Notes under the pieces: generated by a model | Seen by the model: the letters and a program-made list of their open reading frames with translations, nothing else | Database searches by the model: none | Told to the model about the DNA's origin: nothing | Origin: Streptomyces sp. B93 | Lineage (GTDB): Bacteria; Actinomycetota; Actinomycetes; Streptomycetales; Streptomycetaceae | Direction: 5' to 3' | NCBI RefSeq assembly: GCF_018070565.1 | Contig: NZ_JAGPXL010000040.1 | Location: 1-64,000 of the forward strand | DNA: 64,000 bases | Shown here: in pieces, positions 1 through 7,612 of the stretch | Layout of the letters: the number at the start of each line of letters is the position of its first letter | Position numbering within the stretch: position 1 is the stretch's first letter | Program-made: the position numbers and the translations under genes

Positions 1-102
1 AACCGGCTCAAGCGCCACCGGGCCGTCGCCACCCGCTACGACAAACTCGCCGTCCGCTACGAAGCGACCGTGCTGATCGCAGCCATCAACGAGTGGCTGT
101 GA
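1..102 (+). CDS. IS5-type transposase, C-terminal fragment (cut by window edge)
   Basis: The first 33 codons read NRLKRHRAVATRYDKLAVRY followed by a short tail ending INEWL and a TGA stop. This is the typical end of a DDE transposase of IS5-family elements of Streptomyces: the RYDK/YEA helix followed by an NEWL-like end. The rest of the gene lies left of the window, so intactness cannot be judged. The family call rests on resemblance only. Confidence 0.7.
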   Translation, partial: NRLKRHRAVATRYDKLAVRYEATVLIAAINEWL

Positions 103-126
103 CCAGCACTTTCACAACAGGCCCTA
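103..126. mobile_element. Probable right terminal inverted repeat of the IS
   Basis: Directly after the transposase stop comes ccagcactttcacaacaggc ending in ccctag. This resembles the outer end (GGGCCTGTTGTGAAAGT when read inward) of Streptomyces IS5-group elements. The terminal CTAG may include target-site duplication bases. The left end is outside the window. From here to 209 I see no gene, only short GC-rich stems. Confidence 0.5.
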
Positions 127-209
127 GATGATCATTCGATGTCGTACTGTCCGCCGGAAAGGACCCGAAAGGGCCAACCCCGGGCGTCGCCCCGGTCTCC
201 GGGCGTACG

Positions 210-506
210 TCAGTCGAGTTCGAGCACGCGCGCGTGCAGCACCTGGCGCTGCTGGAGGGCCGCCCGGACCGCGCGGTGCAGACCGTCCTCCAGATAGAGG
301 TCGCCCTGCCACTTCACGACGTGGGCGAAGAGGTCGCCGTAGAACGTGGAGTCCTCGGCGAGCAGCGTCTCCAGGTCGAGTTGCTGCTTGGTCGTCACGA
401 GCTGATCGAGGCGGACCGGGCGTGGCGCGACGTCCGCCCACTGCCGGGTGCTTTCCCGGCCGTGGTCGGGGTACGGCCGGCCGTTTCCGATGCGCTTGAA
501 GATCAC
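210..506 (-). CDS. Small conserved ParB-like protein (annotated in relatives as VapB-family antitoxin)
   Basis: The product is 98 residues, compact and charged, starting MIFKRIG. The end of the protein, YLEDGLHRAVRAALQQ followed by VLHARVLELD, matches the DGxHRa...A pattern of ParB/sulfiredoxin-like folds. I recall closely similar Streptomyces proteins annotated as VapB-type antitoxins. No toxin gene is adjacent (an IS lies on one side, a 45-codon gene on the other), so a toxin-antitoxin role is not supported here. The start is the only ATG that keeps the conserved N-terminus. Confidence 0.75.
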   Translation of the reverse strand: MIFKRIGNGRPYPDHGRESTRQWADVAPRPVRLDQLVTTKQQLDLETLLAEDSTFYGDLFAHVVKWQGDLYLEDGLHRAVRAALQQRQVLHARVLELD

Positions 507-629
507 ACGGAAAGCCTACCGGTCCTGACGTTCCGGGCGCAGCCGTGCAGGCCGAGTGCGACGCGCGAAATGACGCCGCAAACACCTGCAAAGCGGAAAC
601 CGGGTCACCGCCCGGCCCCCGGAACGGCG

Positions 630-658
630 CGGCGGAGACGGTCGGCCCGTCTCCGCCG
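630..658 (-). terminator. Hairpin terminator after the 45-aa gene
   Basis: A perfect 12-bp stem (CGGCGGAGACGG / CCGTCTCCGCCG) with a 5-nt loop lies 18 bp downstream of the 676-813 stop on the minus strand. There is no U-tract, as is usual in Streptomyces. Confidence 0.6.
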
Positions 659-675
659 TGTTCCGCGGGGCGCCC

Positions 676-813
676 TCAGCCCCGTTCCCGGCCGCCCTTG
701 GGGGCCTGCCTCTCCGGCCGCTGTTCGGCTCGGTCGGCGGACTGGTGGGGCCTGTTGCGTTCGGCCTCGGCGCGCAGTAGGGCACGCAGGACCGCGTACG
801 GGTCGCTGGGCAT
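676..813 (-). CDS. Small hypothetical protein, 45 aa
   Basis: A short reading frame starts MPSDPYAVLRALLRAEAERN and ends in a charged, Gly/Arg-rich tail. It has an AAGGACGG ribosome-binding site about ten bases before the ATG and a perfect hairpin just after the stop. Those two signals are why I accept it as a gene. The N-terminal half is predicted helical. Function is unknown. Confidence 0.5.
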   Translation of the reverse strand: MPSDPYAVLRALLRAEAERNRPHQSADRAEQRPERQAPKGGRERG

Positions 814-900
814 GAGGTGTTCCGTCCTTGCGTTGGTTCTTTCGCGTGGTGAGCGTGATTGACCGTGCTTGACCGACGGGGGCCGTTAGGGCCGGGCCGG

Positions 901-1236
901 TCAGCAGATCAGCACCACACAGCGCAAGGAACGCAGTCCGTACGGCGGTGAGGGCGCGATGGCGCCCCGGGAGCCCCGGTCGGGCACCGGGAGGGGCGGG
1001 CGTGCCGGGCGCCGCCGTACGACGGGACGGTCGGCGGCCCTGCCCGGTGCCCGCAGGGCGGGGTCGGACGAGTCGGTCTCGGTGCCGAGCCCGCCGCCCT
1101 CGCCGCCCGGTACCGAGACCGCCACCGGCGGTGTCGTCGGTGCCTCGGCGTGCGTCCCGGGCACGCACAGGGCGAGCAGCAGCACCAGCACCCGCAGCCA
1201 CGCGTGACGGCGGGCGGGGCGCGGTGGGCGGTTCAT
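901..1236 (-). CDS. Small secreted or membrane-anchored hypothetical protein, 111 aa
   Basis: The protein starts MNRPPRPARRHAWLR, then has a hydrophobic segment (LVLLLALCVPGTHA, about residues 17-30) that looks like a Sec signal peptide, with possible cleavage after THA or HAEA. The remainder is Pro/Arg-rich and ends LRSLRCVVLIC, with two cysteines near the C-terminus. An upstream in-frame ATG 12 codons earlier is possible but would bury the signal peptide. Function is unknown. Confidence 0.5.
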   Translation of the reverse strand: MNRPPRPARRHAWLRVLVLLLALCVPGTHAEAPTTPPVAVSVPGGEGGGLGTETDSSDPALRAPGRAADRPVVRRRPARPPLPVPDRGSRGAIAPSPPYGLRSLRCVVLIC

Positions 1237-1319
1237 GCCGTGACGTGTCCCCGGCGAGGTCAGGGGGTTCATCCCCGTGCCCCGCAGGTGCACCCACCCG
1301 GCCGAGCGCACGGGCCGCC

Positions 1320-2030
1320 TCACAGCTCCCGTGGCACCAGCCCCGCCCGCCGCCGGATCCGCAGACCGGTGACGATCTCGACGACGCCGACCGCGATCAG
1401 CCAGCAGCCGCCCACGACGGTGAGCACGGCGACCGACTCGAACGGCGAGACGATCAGCACGACGCCCGCGAGCAGGCTGACGATCCCGAGCAGGAACTGC
1501 CAGCCGCGGGCGGGCATCGCGGGGTCGGAGGCGGCGGCCAGGGTCTGGGTGACGCCGCGGAACAGCCAGCCGATGCCGATCCACAGGGCGAGCAGCAGGA
1601 TCGACTGGAGGGCGCCGCGGAAGCAGAACAGGCCGAGCAGGATGGACAGCACACCGCTGACGAAGGCCATGACGCGCAGGGCGGTGGAGATGGGGGTCCC
1701 CCCTGCTCGAGCGGAGTCGAGAGCTTGGGGGAGTGTGCCGAAGGCGGCGGCGAGTTGGAGGACGCCGGTGACCAGGAGGTAGAGGCCGAACAGGATTCCG
1801 GCGGCGGCCAGGGAGGCGCCCGGCCAGACCAGGACCAGCACGCCCAGGACGAGCGAGGCGGCGCCGGTCACCAGCACGGTCTGCCAGGCGGCCCGGGAGA
1901 GCAGGTGCAGCGGGCCCTCGAAGGGCGGTTCGGGACCGTCGTACGACGTGGTGCGGTGCTCGCGGGTGGCGTGTATGCGGCGGTCGTCGTACTCGGGGCC
2001 CCAGGGGGAGCCGCTCGGTGCCTCGGTCAT
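1320..2030 (-). CDS. HdeD-family (DUF308) membrane protein with an in-frame repeat insertion
   Basis: The product is 236 residues. A soluble N-terminus of about 45 residues is followed by six predicted membrane helices in the paired-helix arrangement of HdeD/DUF308 proteins, for example the stretches ending VLVLVWPG, LLGLFCF and LAGVVLIVSP. HdeD is linked to acid resistance in enterics; the role in Streptomyces is not known. In the loop after helix 2 or 3 the sequence TLPQALDSARAGGTPIS is encoded by a Streptomyces palindromic repeat (1689-1733) inserted in frame. The repeat does not break the reading frame, so the gene is probably functional with a longer loop. Confidence 0.85.
   Translation of the reverse strand: MTEAPSGSPWGPEYDDRRIHATREHRTTSYDGPEPPFEGPLHLLSRAAWQTVLVTGAASLVLGVLVLVWPGASLAAAGILFGLYLLVTGVLQLAAAFGTLPQALDSARAGGTPISTALRVMAFVSGVLSILLGLFCFRGALQSILLLALWIGIGWLFRGVTQTLAAASDPAMPARGWQFLLGIVSLLAGVVLIVSPFESVAVLTVVGGCWLIAVGVVEIVTGLRIRRRAGLVPREL
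1689..1733. repeat. Streptomyces palindromic repeat (gggggtcccccc...gcttggggg) inside hdeD
   Basis: About 45 bp: arms gatgggggtcccccc and gagagcttgggggag around a ctcgagcggagtcga core. From memory this matches a dispersed element common in Streptomyces genomes, usually intergenic. Here it sits within a coding region. Its length is a multiple of three and it contains no stop in the gene's frame. Confidence 0.75.
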
Positions 2031-2098
2031 GGTCCATGCTGGGGGCGGGCGCGAACGGCGCGCACGCCGGAGCGGGCCACCCGGCTGACGGCCCCTGC

Positions 2099-2707
2099 CT
2101 ACGGCTGCTTCTTCGCGGATTTCGCCGCCTTGGCCGCCTTGGCCGCCGCCTTCATCTCCTGTTTGTGCGCGCGCACCTTGGCCAGTGACTCCGGTCCGGT
2201 GATGTCCGCGACGGAGCGGAAGCTGCCGGGCGCCCCGTAGTCGCCCGCGGCCTCCCGCCAGCCCTCCGGGCGCACGCCGAGCTGTTTGCCGAGCAGGGCG
2301 AGGAAGATCTGGGCCTTCTGCCTGCCGAAGCCGGGCAGTTCCTGGAGCCGTTCCAGCAGTTCGGTGCCGCTGCCGACGCCCGCCCAGACGGCGCTCGCGT
2401 CACCGTCGTAGTGCTCGACGAGGTACTGGCACAGCTGTTGGATCCGCTGGGCCATGGAGCCGGGGTAGCGGTGCACGGCGGGCTTGTCGGAGAGCAGCGC
2501 GGCGAACGCCTCGGGGTCGTGGGCGGCGATCTCGTGCGCGTCCAGGTCGCCCGCGCCGAGCCGCCGGGCGATGGTCGCGGGCCCCTTGAACGCCCACTCC
2601 ATCGGGACCTGCTGGTCCAGCAGCATGCCGATGAGCGCGGCGAGCGGGCTGCGCCCGAGGAGTGCGTCGGCCTCGGGGTCCTGGGCGAGGTGCAGGGTGA
2701 CGTCCAT
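2099..2707 (-). CDS. HhH-GPD-type base-excision repair protein
   Basis: The product is 202 residues. It contains a helix-hairpin-helix (LQELPGFGRQKAQIFLALLG, about residues 121-140) typical of HhH-GPD DNA glycosylases, and an N-terminal segment LAALIGMLLDQQVPMEWAF resembling the family's DQQ helix. I do not see the four-Cys iron-sulfur loop of Nth/MutY. The catalytic Asp expected about 20 residues after the hairpin is not obvious (VRPEGW instead), so glycosylase activity is uncertain. The C-terminus is a Lys/Ala-rich tail (AAAKAAKAAKSAKK), possibly for DNA binding. Confidence 0.82.
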   Translation of the reverse strand: MDVTLHLAQDPEADALLGRSPLAALIGMLLDQQVPMEWAFKGPATIARRLGAGDLDAHEIAAHDPEAFAALLSDKPAVHRYPGSMAQRIQQLCQYLVEHYDGDASAVWAGVGSGTELLERLQELPGFGRQKAQIFLALLGKQLGVRPEGWREAAGDYGAPGSFRSVADITGPESLAKVRAHKQEMKAAAKAAKAAKSAKKQP

Positions 2708-2744
2708 GGACCGATGATCCCGCCCGGCGGGCCGGACCGCGCGG

Positions 2745-3470
2745 TCAGCTCGCGCGCCAGTACCCGAGCGCCTGCGTCCGTTCCTTGGGCAGGCGCAGCT
2801 CCTTGCGGACGTAGGAGGCGAGCGCGCGGGTGGTGGCGGTGTCGCAGGCGATCCAGACGTACGGGTCGGGGGTGGCCGCCAGCAGGGCGGGCAGGTCCGC
2901 CTTCACCTGGTCGACCAGGTGGCGGCCGTCGTCGCGGCGGGGGACCTGCCGTACCTCGTGCCGGGAGGTGTCGGCGTGGCAGGGCAGGCCGTCGAGCGTG
3001 CCCTCGAACCAGACGGTGGCGGGGGCCGGGCCGAGGGCGTCGAGGAGGGAGTTGAGCGCGGGCAGCGAGGCCGGGTCGCCGATCGCGAAGACGTGCGAGG
3101 GCTTTGGCCGGGGATGCTGGAAGCCGGTGCCCTGGACCGTCGCCCCGATGGTGTCGCCGGGCTTCGCCGCCCGCGCCCAGTCACTGGCGCACCCTTCGTG
3201 CAGTGCGAACTCCAGGCTGAAGGTGTTGGTCTCCCGGTCGGGGCCGACGAGGGTGTAGGCCCGCTGGTGGGGCTTGCCCGCGTTGTCGAACCAGAGCCGG
3301 ATCCACATGGTGGGGTGGACGCCGTAGTGGGTGAGGAGTTCGCCGTCGGTGAAGTGGACGCGGCGGTAGTCGGGGGTGACGTCCTCGGTGCCGGTGACGG
3401 TCAGCGTGAAGTCCTTCGCGCCCATCAGTCTCAGTACCGCGCCTTCCCAGCCGCGTCGCCCCTGCCGCAT
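2745..3470 (-). CDS. Siderophore-interacting protein (FAD-dependent ferric-siderophore reductase family)
   Basis: The product is 241 residues. The N-terminal FAD-binding barrel has the family signature RAYTLVGPDRETNTFSLEF (around residues 70-88), followed by GDTIGATVQG. The C-terminal SIP domain contains HVFAIGDPASLPALNSLL and ends VRKELRLPKERTQALGYWR, as in ViuB/SIP proteins. These proteins release iron from imported ferric siderophores in the cytoplasm. The promoter region contains an iron box (3512-3530), so expression should be repressed by DmdR/IdeR when iron is plentiful. The ATG at 3470 has a GAAGGGG ribosome-binding site. Confidence 0.92.
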   Translation of the reverse strand: MRQGRRGWEGAVLRLMGAKDFTLTVTGTEDVTPDYRRVHFTDGELLTHYGVHPTMWIRLWFDNAGKPHQRAYTLVGPDRETNTFSLEFALHEGCASDWARAAKPGDTIGATVQGTGFQHPRPKPSHVFAIGDPASLPALNSLLDALGPAPATVWFEGTLDGLPCHADTSRHEVRQVPRRDDGRHLVDQVKADLPALLAATPDPYVWIACDTATTRALASYVRKELRLPKERTQALGYWRAS

Positions 3471-3511
3471 GGTGCCCCTTCACGTGTCGCGTACGATTCC
3501 CTCACGCATGC

Positions 3512-3530
3512 TTAGGTAAGCCTAACCTAA
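3512..3530. promoter_or_regulatory. Iron box (DmdR/IdeR operator)
   Basis: TTAGGTAAGCCTAACCTAA is an interrupted palindrome differing from the DmdR/IdeR consensus TTAGGTTAGGCTAACCTAA at two central positions. It sits between the divergent SIP gene and the penicillin acylase-GNAT pair, so it can control both. Confidence 0.9.
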
Positions 3531-3549
3531 AGGAAGGCGGGGTCACAGG

Positions 3550-5634
3550 GTGACGACCGAGATCTACCGGGACGCCTGGGGCATCCCCCACCTGCGCGCC
3601 TCCGACCCCACCGCGCTCGCCCGCGCCCAGGGCCGGGTCACCGCCCTCGACCGCGCCTGGCAACTGGAGGTCGAACGGCACCGTGTGCAGGGCACCTCGG
3701 CGTCCTTCCTCGGCACCGACGCCCTCGCCTGGGACGTGTTCGCCAGACGCACCCGGCTCGCCGACACCGCCGGCCGCTGCTTCGACGCGCTGACGGAGCG
3801 GGACCCGGAGACCGCCGACTGGGTGCGCGCCTACGTCGACGGGGTGAACGACGGCCTCGCCGAAGGCGCCCGCCGCACACCCGAGTTCGAGCGCACCGGT
3901 CTGACCCCCGGCCGCTGGGAACCCTGGGCCCCGCTCGGTGTCTGGCTCTCCACCCACATCCTCTTCGCGGGCTTCCCCGCCAAGCTCTGGCGCGACCACG
4001 TCGTACGGCACCTCGGAGCCGACGCGGTCGGCCTGTTCGCCACCGACGGCCCCGGCACCTCCGGCAGCAACGGCTGGCTCGTCTCCGGCGAACGCACGGT
4101 CACCGGGCAGGCCGTCATCGCGGGCGACCCGCACCGGTTCATCGAGGACCCCGGCGTCTACCAGCAGATCCGGCTCTCCTGCCCGGAGTTCGACGTCGTC
4201 GGCCTCGCCGTCCCCGGTATCCCCGGCACCGCCCACTTCGGCCACACCGGCACCGTCGCCTGGGCCATCACCAACGCCATGGCCGACTACCAGGATCTCT
4301 ACCAGGAGCGGCTGCGGCGCACCGGCGCGGGCGTCGAGGCGCTCGGCCCGGACGGGACGTGGCGGCGCGCGGAACGGCTCACGGAGACCGTCGAGGTCGC
4401 GGGGGAGACCACCGCGTACGTCGACGTCGAGGTCATCGAGACCGAACGCGGCCCCGTCATCGCGGGCGGCCCCGAAGGGCTCGACGACGGCACCCCCCTC
4501 GCCCTCAGCCTGCGCTACCCGCCCCGCGTCACCGGCGACCTGGGCTTCAGCGCCCTGCTGCCGCTGCTGCGCGCCCGCACCGCCGCCGACGTCGACCGGG
4601 CCTTCGACCACTGGGCCGAGCCGGTGAACGTCGTCCAGGCCGCCGACACCGACGGCGGCACCCTGCACCGGGTCGCGGGCCGGGTGCCCCTCCGCGCCGA
4701 GCGGGGCCGGGTCCGTACGGTCCCCGCCTGGGAGCCCGGCCACGACTGGCGGGGCTGGCACGAGACACCCCGCGCGGGCCTCACCGACGGCGTCGCCGTC
4801 ATGGCCAACCAGCGCGGCCCCGCCGCCCCGCTCGGCGTCGAGTTCGCCGCCCGGCACCGCGCCGACCGCATCGCCGCCCTGCTCGCCGAGAAGGAGCGGT
4901 GGTCGGCGGCCGACATGCCCGCCCTCCACATGGACACCCACCTCGCCTCGGCGGCCGCCCTGCTCGACCTGCTCGCCGGGCTGGACCCGGACACCCTCAC
5001 CCCCGAGGCCGCCGCGCTGCGCGGACGACTCCTCGGCTGGGACCGCCGGATGACCGCGGACAGCGAGGACGCGGCGGCCTTCGCGGCCCTGCGCGGTGCC
5101 GTCGTACGCCGGCTCGCCGCCGAGCCCGCGTTCGCCGCGCTCACCGAACCACCCGCCTACCCGGAGATCCTGCTGCCCTGGCTGGCCCTGGTCCCGCGCG
5201 TCGGCTACGCCCTCGAGAACCTGCTGCGGGCGAAGGAGCTGTACGGCATCGACCGCCCGGCCGTGGTCCGCGCCGCCGTCGAGGAGACCGCGGGGCGTAC
5301 CCCGGCACCCTGGGGCGACACCCACCGCCTCGCCCCCTGGCGGGCGCTGGCGCCCGGCACCCCGTACGACGAACCCGCCCTCTCCGGCGACCACGACTGC
5401 GTGCTGTGCACCTCGCCCGTGCCCGGCCTCACCGACCTCGCCGCGCGCGGCCCGGCCGCCCGATACGTGTGGGACCTGGCCCGCCGTGAGGACAGCCGGT
5501 GGGTGGTGCCGTTCGGCGCGTCCGGCGTCCCCGGCTCGCCCCACCACCGCGACCAACTGCCCCTGTGGCTCGCGGGCGACCTCGTCCCCGTGGTCACCGA
5601 CTGGAACCAGCTCACCAAGGAGACCGATGTCTGA
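3550..5634 (+). CDS. Penicillin acylase family protein (DesG-like N-terminal nucleophile hydrolase)
   Basis: The product is 694 residues. N-terminal motif YRDAWGIPHLRA and the SNGW motif (Ser173, expected to be the N-terminal nucleophile after autocleavage) identify the penicillin acylase family. GDPHR, GHTGTVAWAITN and the late NH-type motifs follow. No signal peptide is seen, so it is probably cytoplasmic. It is iron-box controlled and overlaps the GNAT gene by 8 bp. A penicillin-amidase homologue named DesG has been proposed to supply aryl/acyl groups in desferrioxamine biosynthesis; that role here is inference, since no desABCD genes lie in the window. Confidence 0.88.
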   Translation: MTTEIYRDAWGIPHLRASDPTALARAQGRVTALDRAWQLEVERHRVQGTSASFLGTDALAWDVFARRTRLADTAGRCFDALTERDPETADWVRAYVDGVNDGLAEGARRTPEFERTGLTPGRWEPWAPLGVWLSTHILFAGFPAKLWRDHVVRHLGADAVGLFATDGPGTSGSNGWLVSGERTVTGQAVIAGDPHRFIEDPGVYQQIRLSCPEFDVVGLAVPGIPGTAHFGHTGTVAWAITNAMADYQDLYQERLRRTGAGVEALGPDGTWRRAERLTETVEVAGETTAYVDVEVIETERGPVIAGGPEGLDDGTPLALSLRYPPRVTGDLGFSALLPLLRARTAADVDRAFDHWAEPVNVVQAADTDGGTLHRVAGRVPLRAERGRVRTVPAWEPGHDWRGWHETPRAGLTDGVAVMANQRGPAAPLGVEFAARHRADRIAALLAEKERWSAADMPALHMDTHLASAAALLDLLAGLDPDTLTPEAAALRGRLLGWDRRMTADSEDAAAFAALRGAVVRRLAAEPAFAALTEPPAYPEILLPWLALVPRVGYALENLLRAKELYGIDRPAVVRAAVEETAGRTPAPWGDTHRLAPWRALAPGTPYDEPALSGDHDCVLCTSPVPGLTDLAARGPAARYVWDLARREDSRWVVPFGASGVPGSPHHRDQLPLWLAGDLVPVVTDWNQLTKETDV

Positions 5635-6241
5635 CCTCGCCGCACACCGCACCCGCGAGCCCGTCCACGAGCAGCACGTCGACGGGTTCGGCACCGTCCG
5701 TGTCGTCCCCCTCGACGCGCACGCGGACGCCGGGACCGTGCACGGCTGGGTGAGCGGGGAACGGGCCGCCTTCTGGGGTATGAACGGCCTCACGCGTGAG
5801 CAGGTCGCCGAGATCTACGCCCATATGGACACCCTCGAAACCCACCACGCCTTCCTCATCCTCAAGGAGGAGGAACCCGTCGCCCTCTTGCAGACCTACG
5901 AGCCCGGGGCCGACCGGGTCGGCGAGTGCTACCCGGTCGAACCGGGCGACATGGGCGTCCACCTGCTCCTCGCCCCCGCGGGCCCGGGCGCGGCACGCCC
6001 CGGCTGGACGGCGGCGCTGGTGCGCGCCATCGCCTCCTACGTCCTGCTGACCCTGGACCGGCGCCGGATCGTCGTCGACCCGGACGTCCGCAACGAGAAG
6101 GCGATCGCCCGATTCCTCAAGGAGGGCTTCACCGCGGGGCCCGAGGTCGTCCTGCCGGAGGTCGACATCCCGGACGTGTACCTCCCCGAGAAGCACGCGC
6201 AACTCGCCTTCCTCACCCGGGAGCTGGCCTTCCCCCAGTGA
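5627..6241 (+). CDS. GNAT-family acyltransferase, siderophore type (IucB/RhbD-like)
   Basis: The product is 204 residues of the Acetyltransf_8 type found in hydroxamate siderophore pathways. Visible features are the N-terminal WVSGERAAFWGM, the central GDMGVHLLLAP, and the late VVDPDVRNEKAIARFLKEGF, which is the acyl-CoA-binding turn and helix. The ATG lies inside the end of the acylase gene (8-bp overlap) with AAGGAGA ten bases upstream, so the two are co-translated. The probable role is N-acylation of a hydroxamate or amine during siderophore synthesis or tailoring. The substrate is not predictable. Confidence 0.87.
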   Translation: MSDLAAHRTREPVHEQHVDGFGTVRVVPLDAHADAGTVHGWVSGERAAFWGMNGLTREQVAEIYAHMDTLETHHAFLILKEEEPVALLQTYEPGADRVGECYPVEPGDMGVHLLLAPAGPGAARPGWTAALVRAIASYVLLTLDRRRIVVDPDVRNEKAIARFLKEGFTAGPEVVLPEVDIPDVYLPEKHAQLAFLTRELAFPQ

Positions 6242-6261
6242 GCCGTGGGTAGCCTTCCGGG

Positions 6262-6759
6262 GTGACCCGAGACGCCCGAGACGCCGTCACCCCGGAAGCG
6301 CTCGTCGCCCACTACGGCCTGGAGCCGATCCCGCGCGAGGGGGGACTGTTCCGGCGGACCTGGGCGGGCCCCGACCGCCCGGACGGCCGCCCCGAGGGCA
6401 CCGCCATAGTGGCCCTGCTGACCCGCGGCGACTACTCCGCCCTGCACCGCCTGCCCGCCGCCGAGGTCTGGCACTTCTACCTCGGCGACCCCCTCGAACT
6501 CCTCCTCCTCGCCCCCGACGGCGGCACCCGCACCGCCGTCCTCGGCCCGGACGTCCCGCGCGGCCAGCACCCCCAGTTCACCGTCCCCGCCGGCACCTGG
6601 ATGGGCGCCCGGCTCGCCGGGAACGGCTCCTGGGCGTTCTTCGGCTGCACGATGGCCCCCGGCTTCAGCTACGACACCTACGAACACGGCGAGGCCGACG
6701 TACTGACGGCCCGTTATCCGGCCGAGGCCGCGCGGATCACGGCACTGTGCCGCCCATGA
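6262..6759 (+). CDS. Cupin family protein (DUF985)
   Basis: The product is 165 residues starting from GTG. The order HYGLEPIPREGGLFRRTW, then LPAAEVWHFYLGDPLELLLL, QFTVPAGTWMGARL and FFGCTMAPGF is characteristic of the cupin_5/DUF985 family, single-domain beta-barrel proteins of unknown substrate. The His of EVWHFY fits the usual metal-site position. It overlaps the following SDR gene by ATGA and probably forms an operon with it. Confidence 0.85.
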   Translation: MTRDARDAVTPEALVAHYGLEPIPREGGLFRRTWAGPDRPDGRPEGTAIVALLTRGDYSALHRLPAAEVWHFYLGDPLELLLLAPDGGTRTAVLGPDVPRGQHPQFTVPAGTWMGARLAGNGSWAFFGCTMAPGFSYDTYEHGEADVLTARYPAEAARITALCRP

Positions 6760-7523
6760 GCCTGTTGCTACGGGGCCAGGCGGCCCTCGTCACCGGGGCG
6801 GGCGGCGGCATCGGCCGGGGCGTCGCGCTGCGCTTCGCCGAACAGGGCGCCGCGGTCGCGCTCCACTGCCGTACGGCTGTGGCGGCGGCCCGCGAAGTGG
6901 CGTCCCGCATCCGCGACTCGGGCGGCCGGGCCGTCGTGCTCCAGGCCGACCTGTCGGAGGAGTCGGCCTGCCACCGGGTCGTCCACCAGGCCGCCGAGTG
7001 GGCGGACGGCCGCCTCACCGCGCTGGTCAACAACGCGGCCGTACAACCGCTGCGGCAGCTCCCCGGCATGACGGCGGCGGAGTGGCGGGCGGTAGTGGAC
7101 ACCAACCTGACCAGCGTGTTCGCCTGTACCCAGGCGGCGGCGGAGATCATGCGGGACGTGGAGGGCGGCGGTTCCGTCACCCACATCGCCTCCATCGAGG
7201 CCACGCACCCCGCGCCCCAGCACGCCCACTACTCCGCCTCCAAGGCGGCGATCGTGACGCACGCGCGCGTGGCGGCGCAGGAGTACGGCCCCCACGGCAT
7301 CCGCGTCAACACCGTCTCCCCCGGCCTCATCGACCGGGACGGGCTCGTCGAGGGCTGGCCTCAGGGCGTGGAGCGCTGGCTGCGGGCGGCGCCCCTCGGC
7401 CGCCTCGGCCGCCCGGAGGACGTCGCCGACGCCTGTGTCTTCCTGGCGTCGCCACTGGCGTCCTGGGTGACCGGGCACGACCTGGTGGTGGACGGCGGGG
7501 TGACGGCGCGGCCGACGTGGTGA
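6756..7523 (+). CDS. Short-chain dehydrogenase/reductase
   Basis: The product is 255 residues with a classical SDR layout: TGAGGGIG cofactor loop (13-20), NNAAVQ (92-97), catalytic Ser146, Tyr159 and Lys163 (YSASK), and a C-terminal GHDLVVDGG. The pattern fits an NAD(P)-dependent oxidoreductase of the FabG-like group. The ATG overlaps the stop of the cupin gene (ATGA), which decides the start over the GTG nine bases upstream. The substrate is unknown. Confidence 0.9.
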   Translation: MSLLLRGQAALVTGAGGGIGRGVALRFAEQGAAVALHCRTAVAAAREVASRIRDSGGRAVVLQADLSEESACHRVVHQAAEWADGRLTALVNNAAVQPLRQLPGMTAAEWRAVVDTNLTSVFACTQAAAEIMRDVEGGGSVTHIASIEATHPAPQHAHYSASKAAIVTHARVAAQEYGPHGIRVNTVSPGLIDRDGLVEGWPQGVERWLRAAPLGRLGRPEDVADACVFLASPLASWVTGHDLVVDGGVTARPTW

Positions 7524-7612
7524 GCACACGGCTCCGCGCATCCGTACGTATCCGGGAGTCGGCAGTTCGGCGGTCCGGAAGGCTCGATGCGACGGAGACG
7601 AAGTGGTGGGCG

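Noticed and set aside
516..785. 89-codon minus-strand frame
   Set aside because: Overlaps the 45-codon gene that has a ribosome-binding site and terminator, and crosses the terminator hairpin.
3502..5793. 763-codon minus-strand frame across the penicillin acylase
   Set aside because: Shadow frame. The plus-strand product has full acylase motifs and an overlapping downstream gene.
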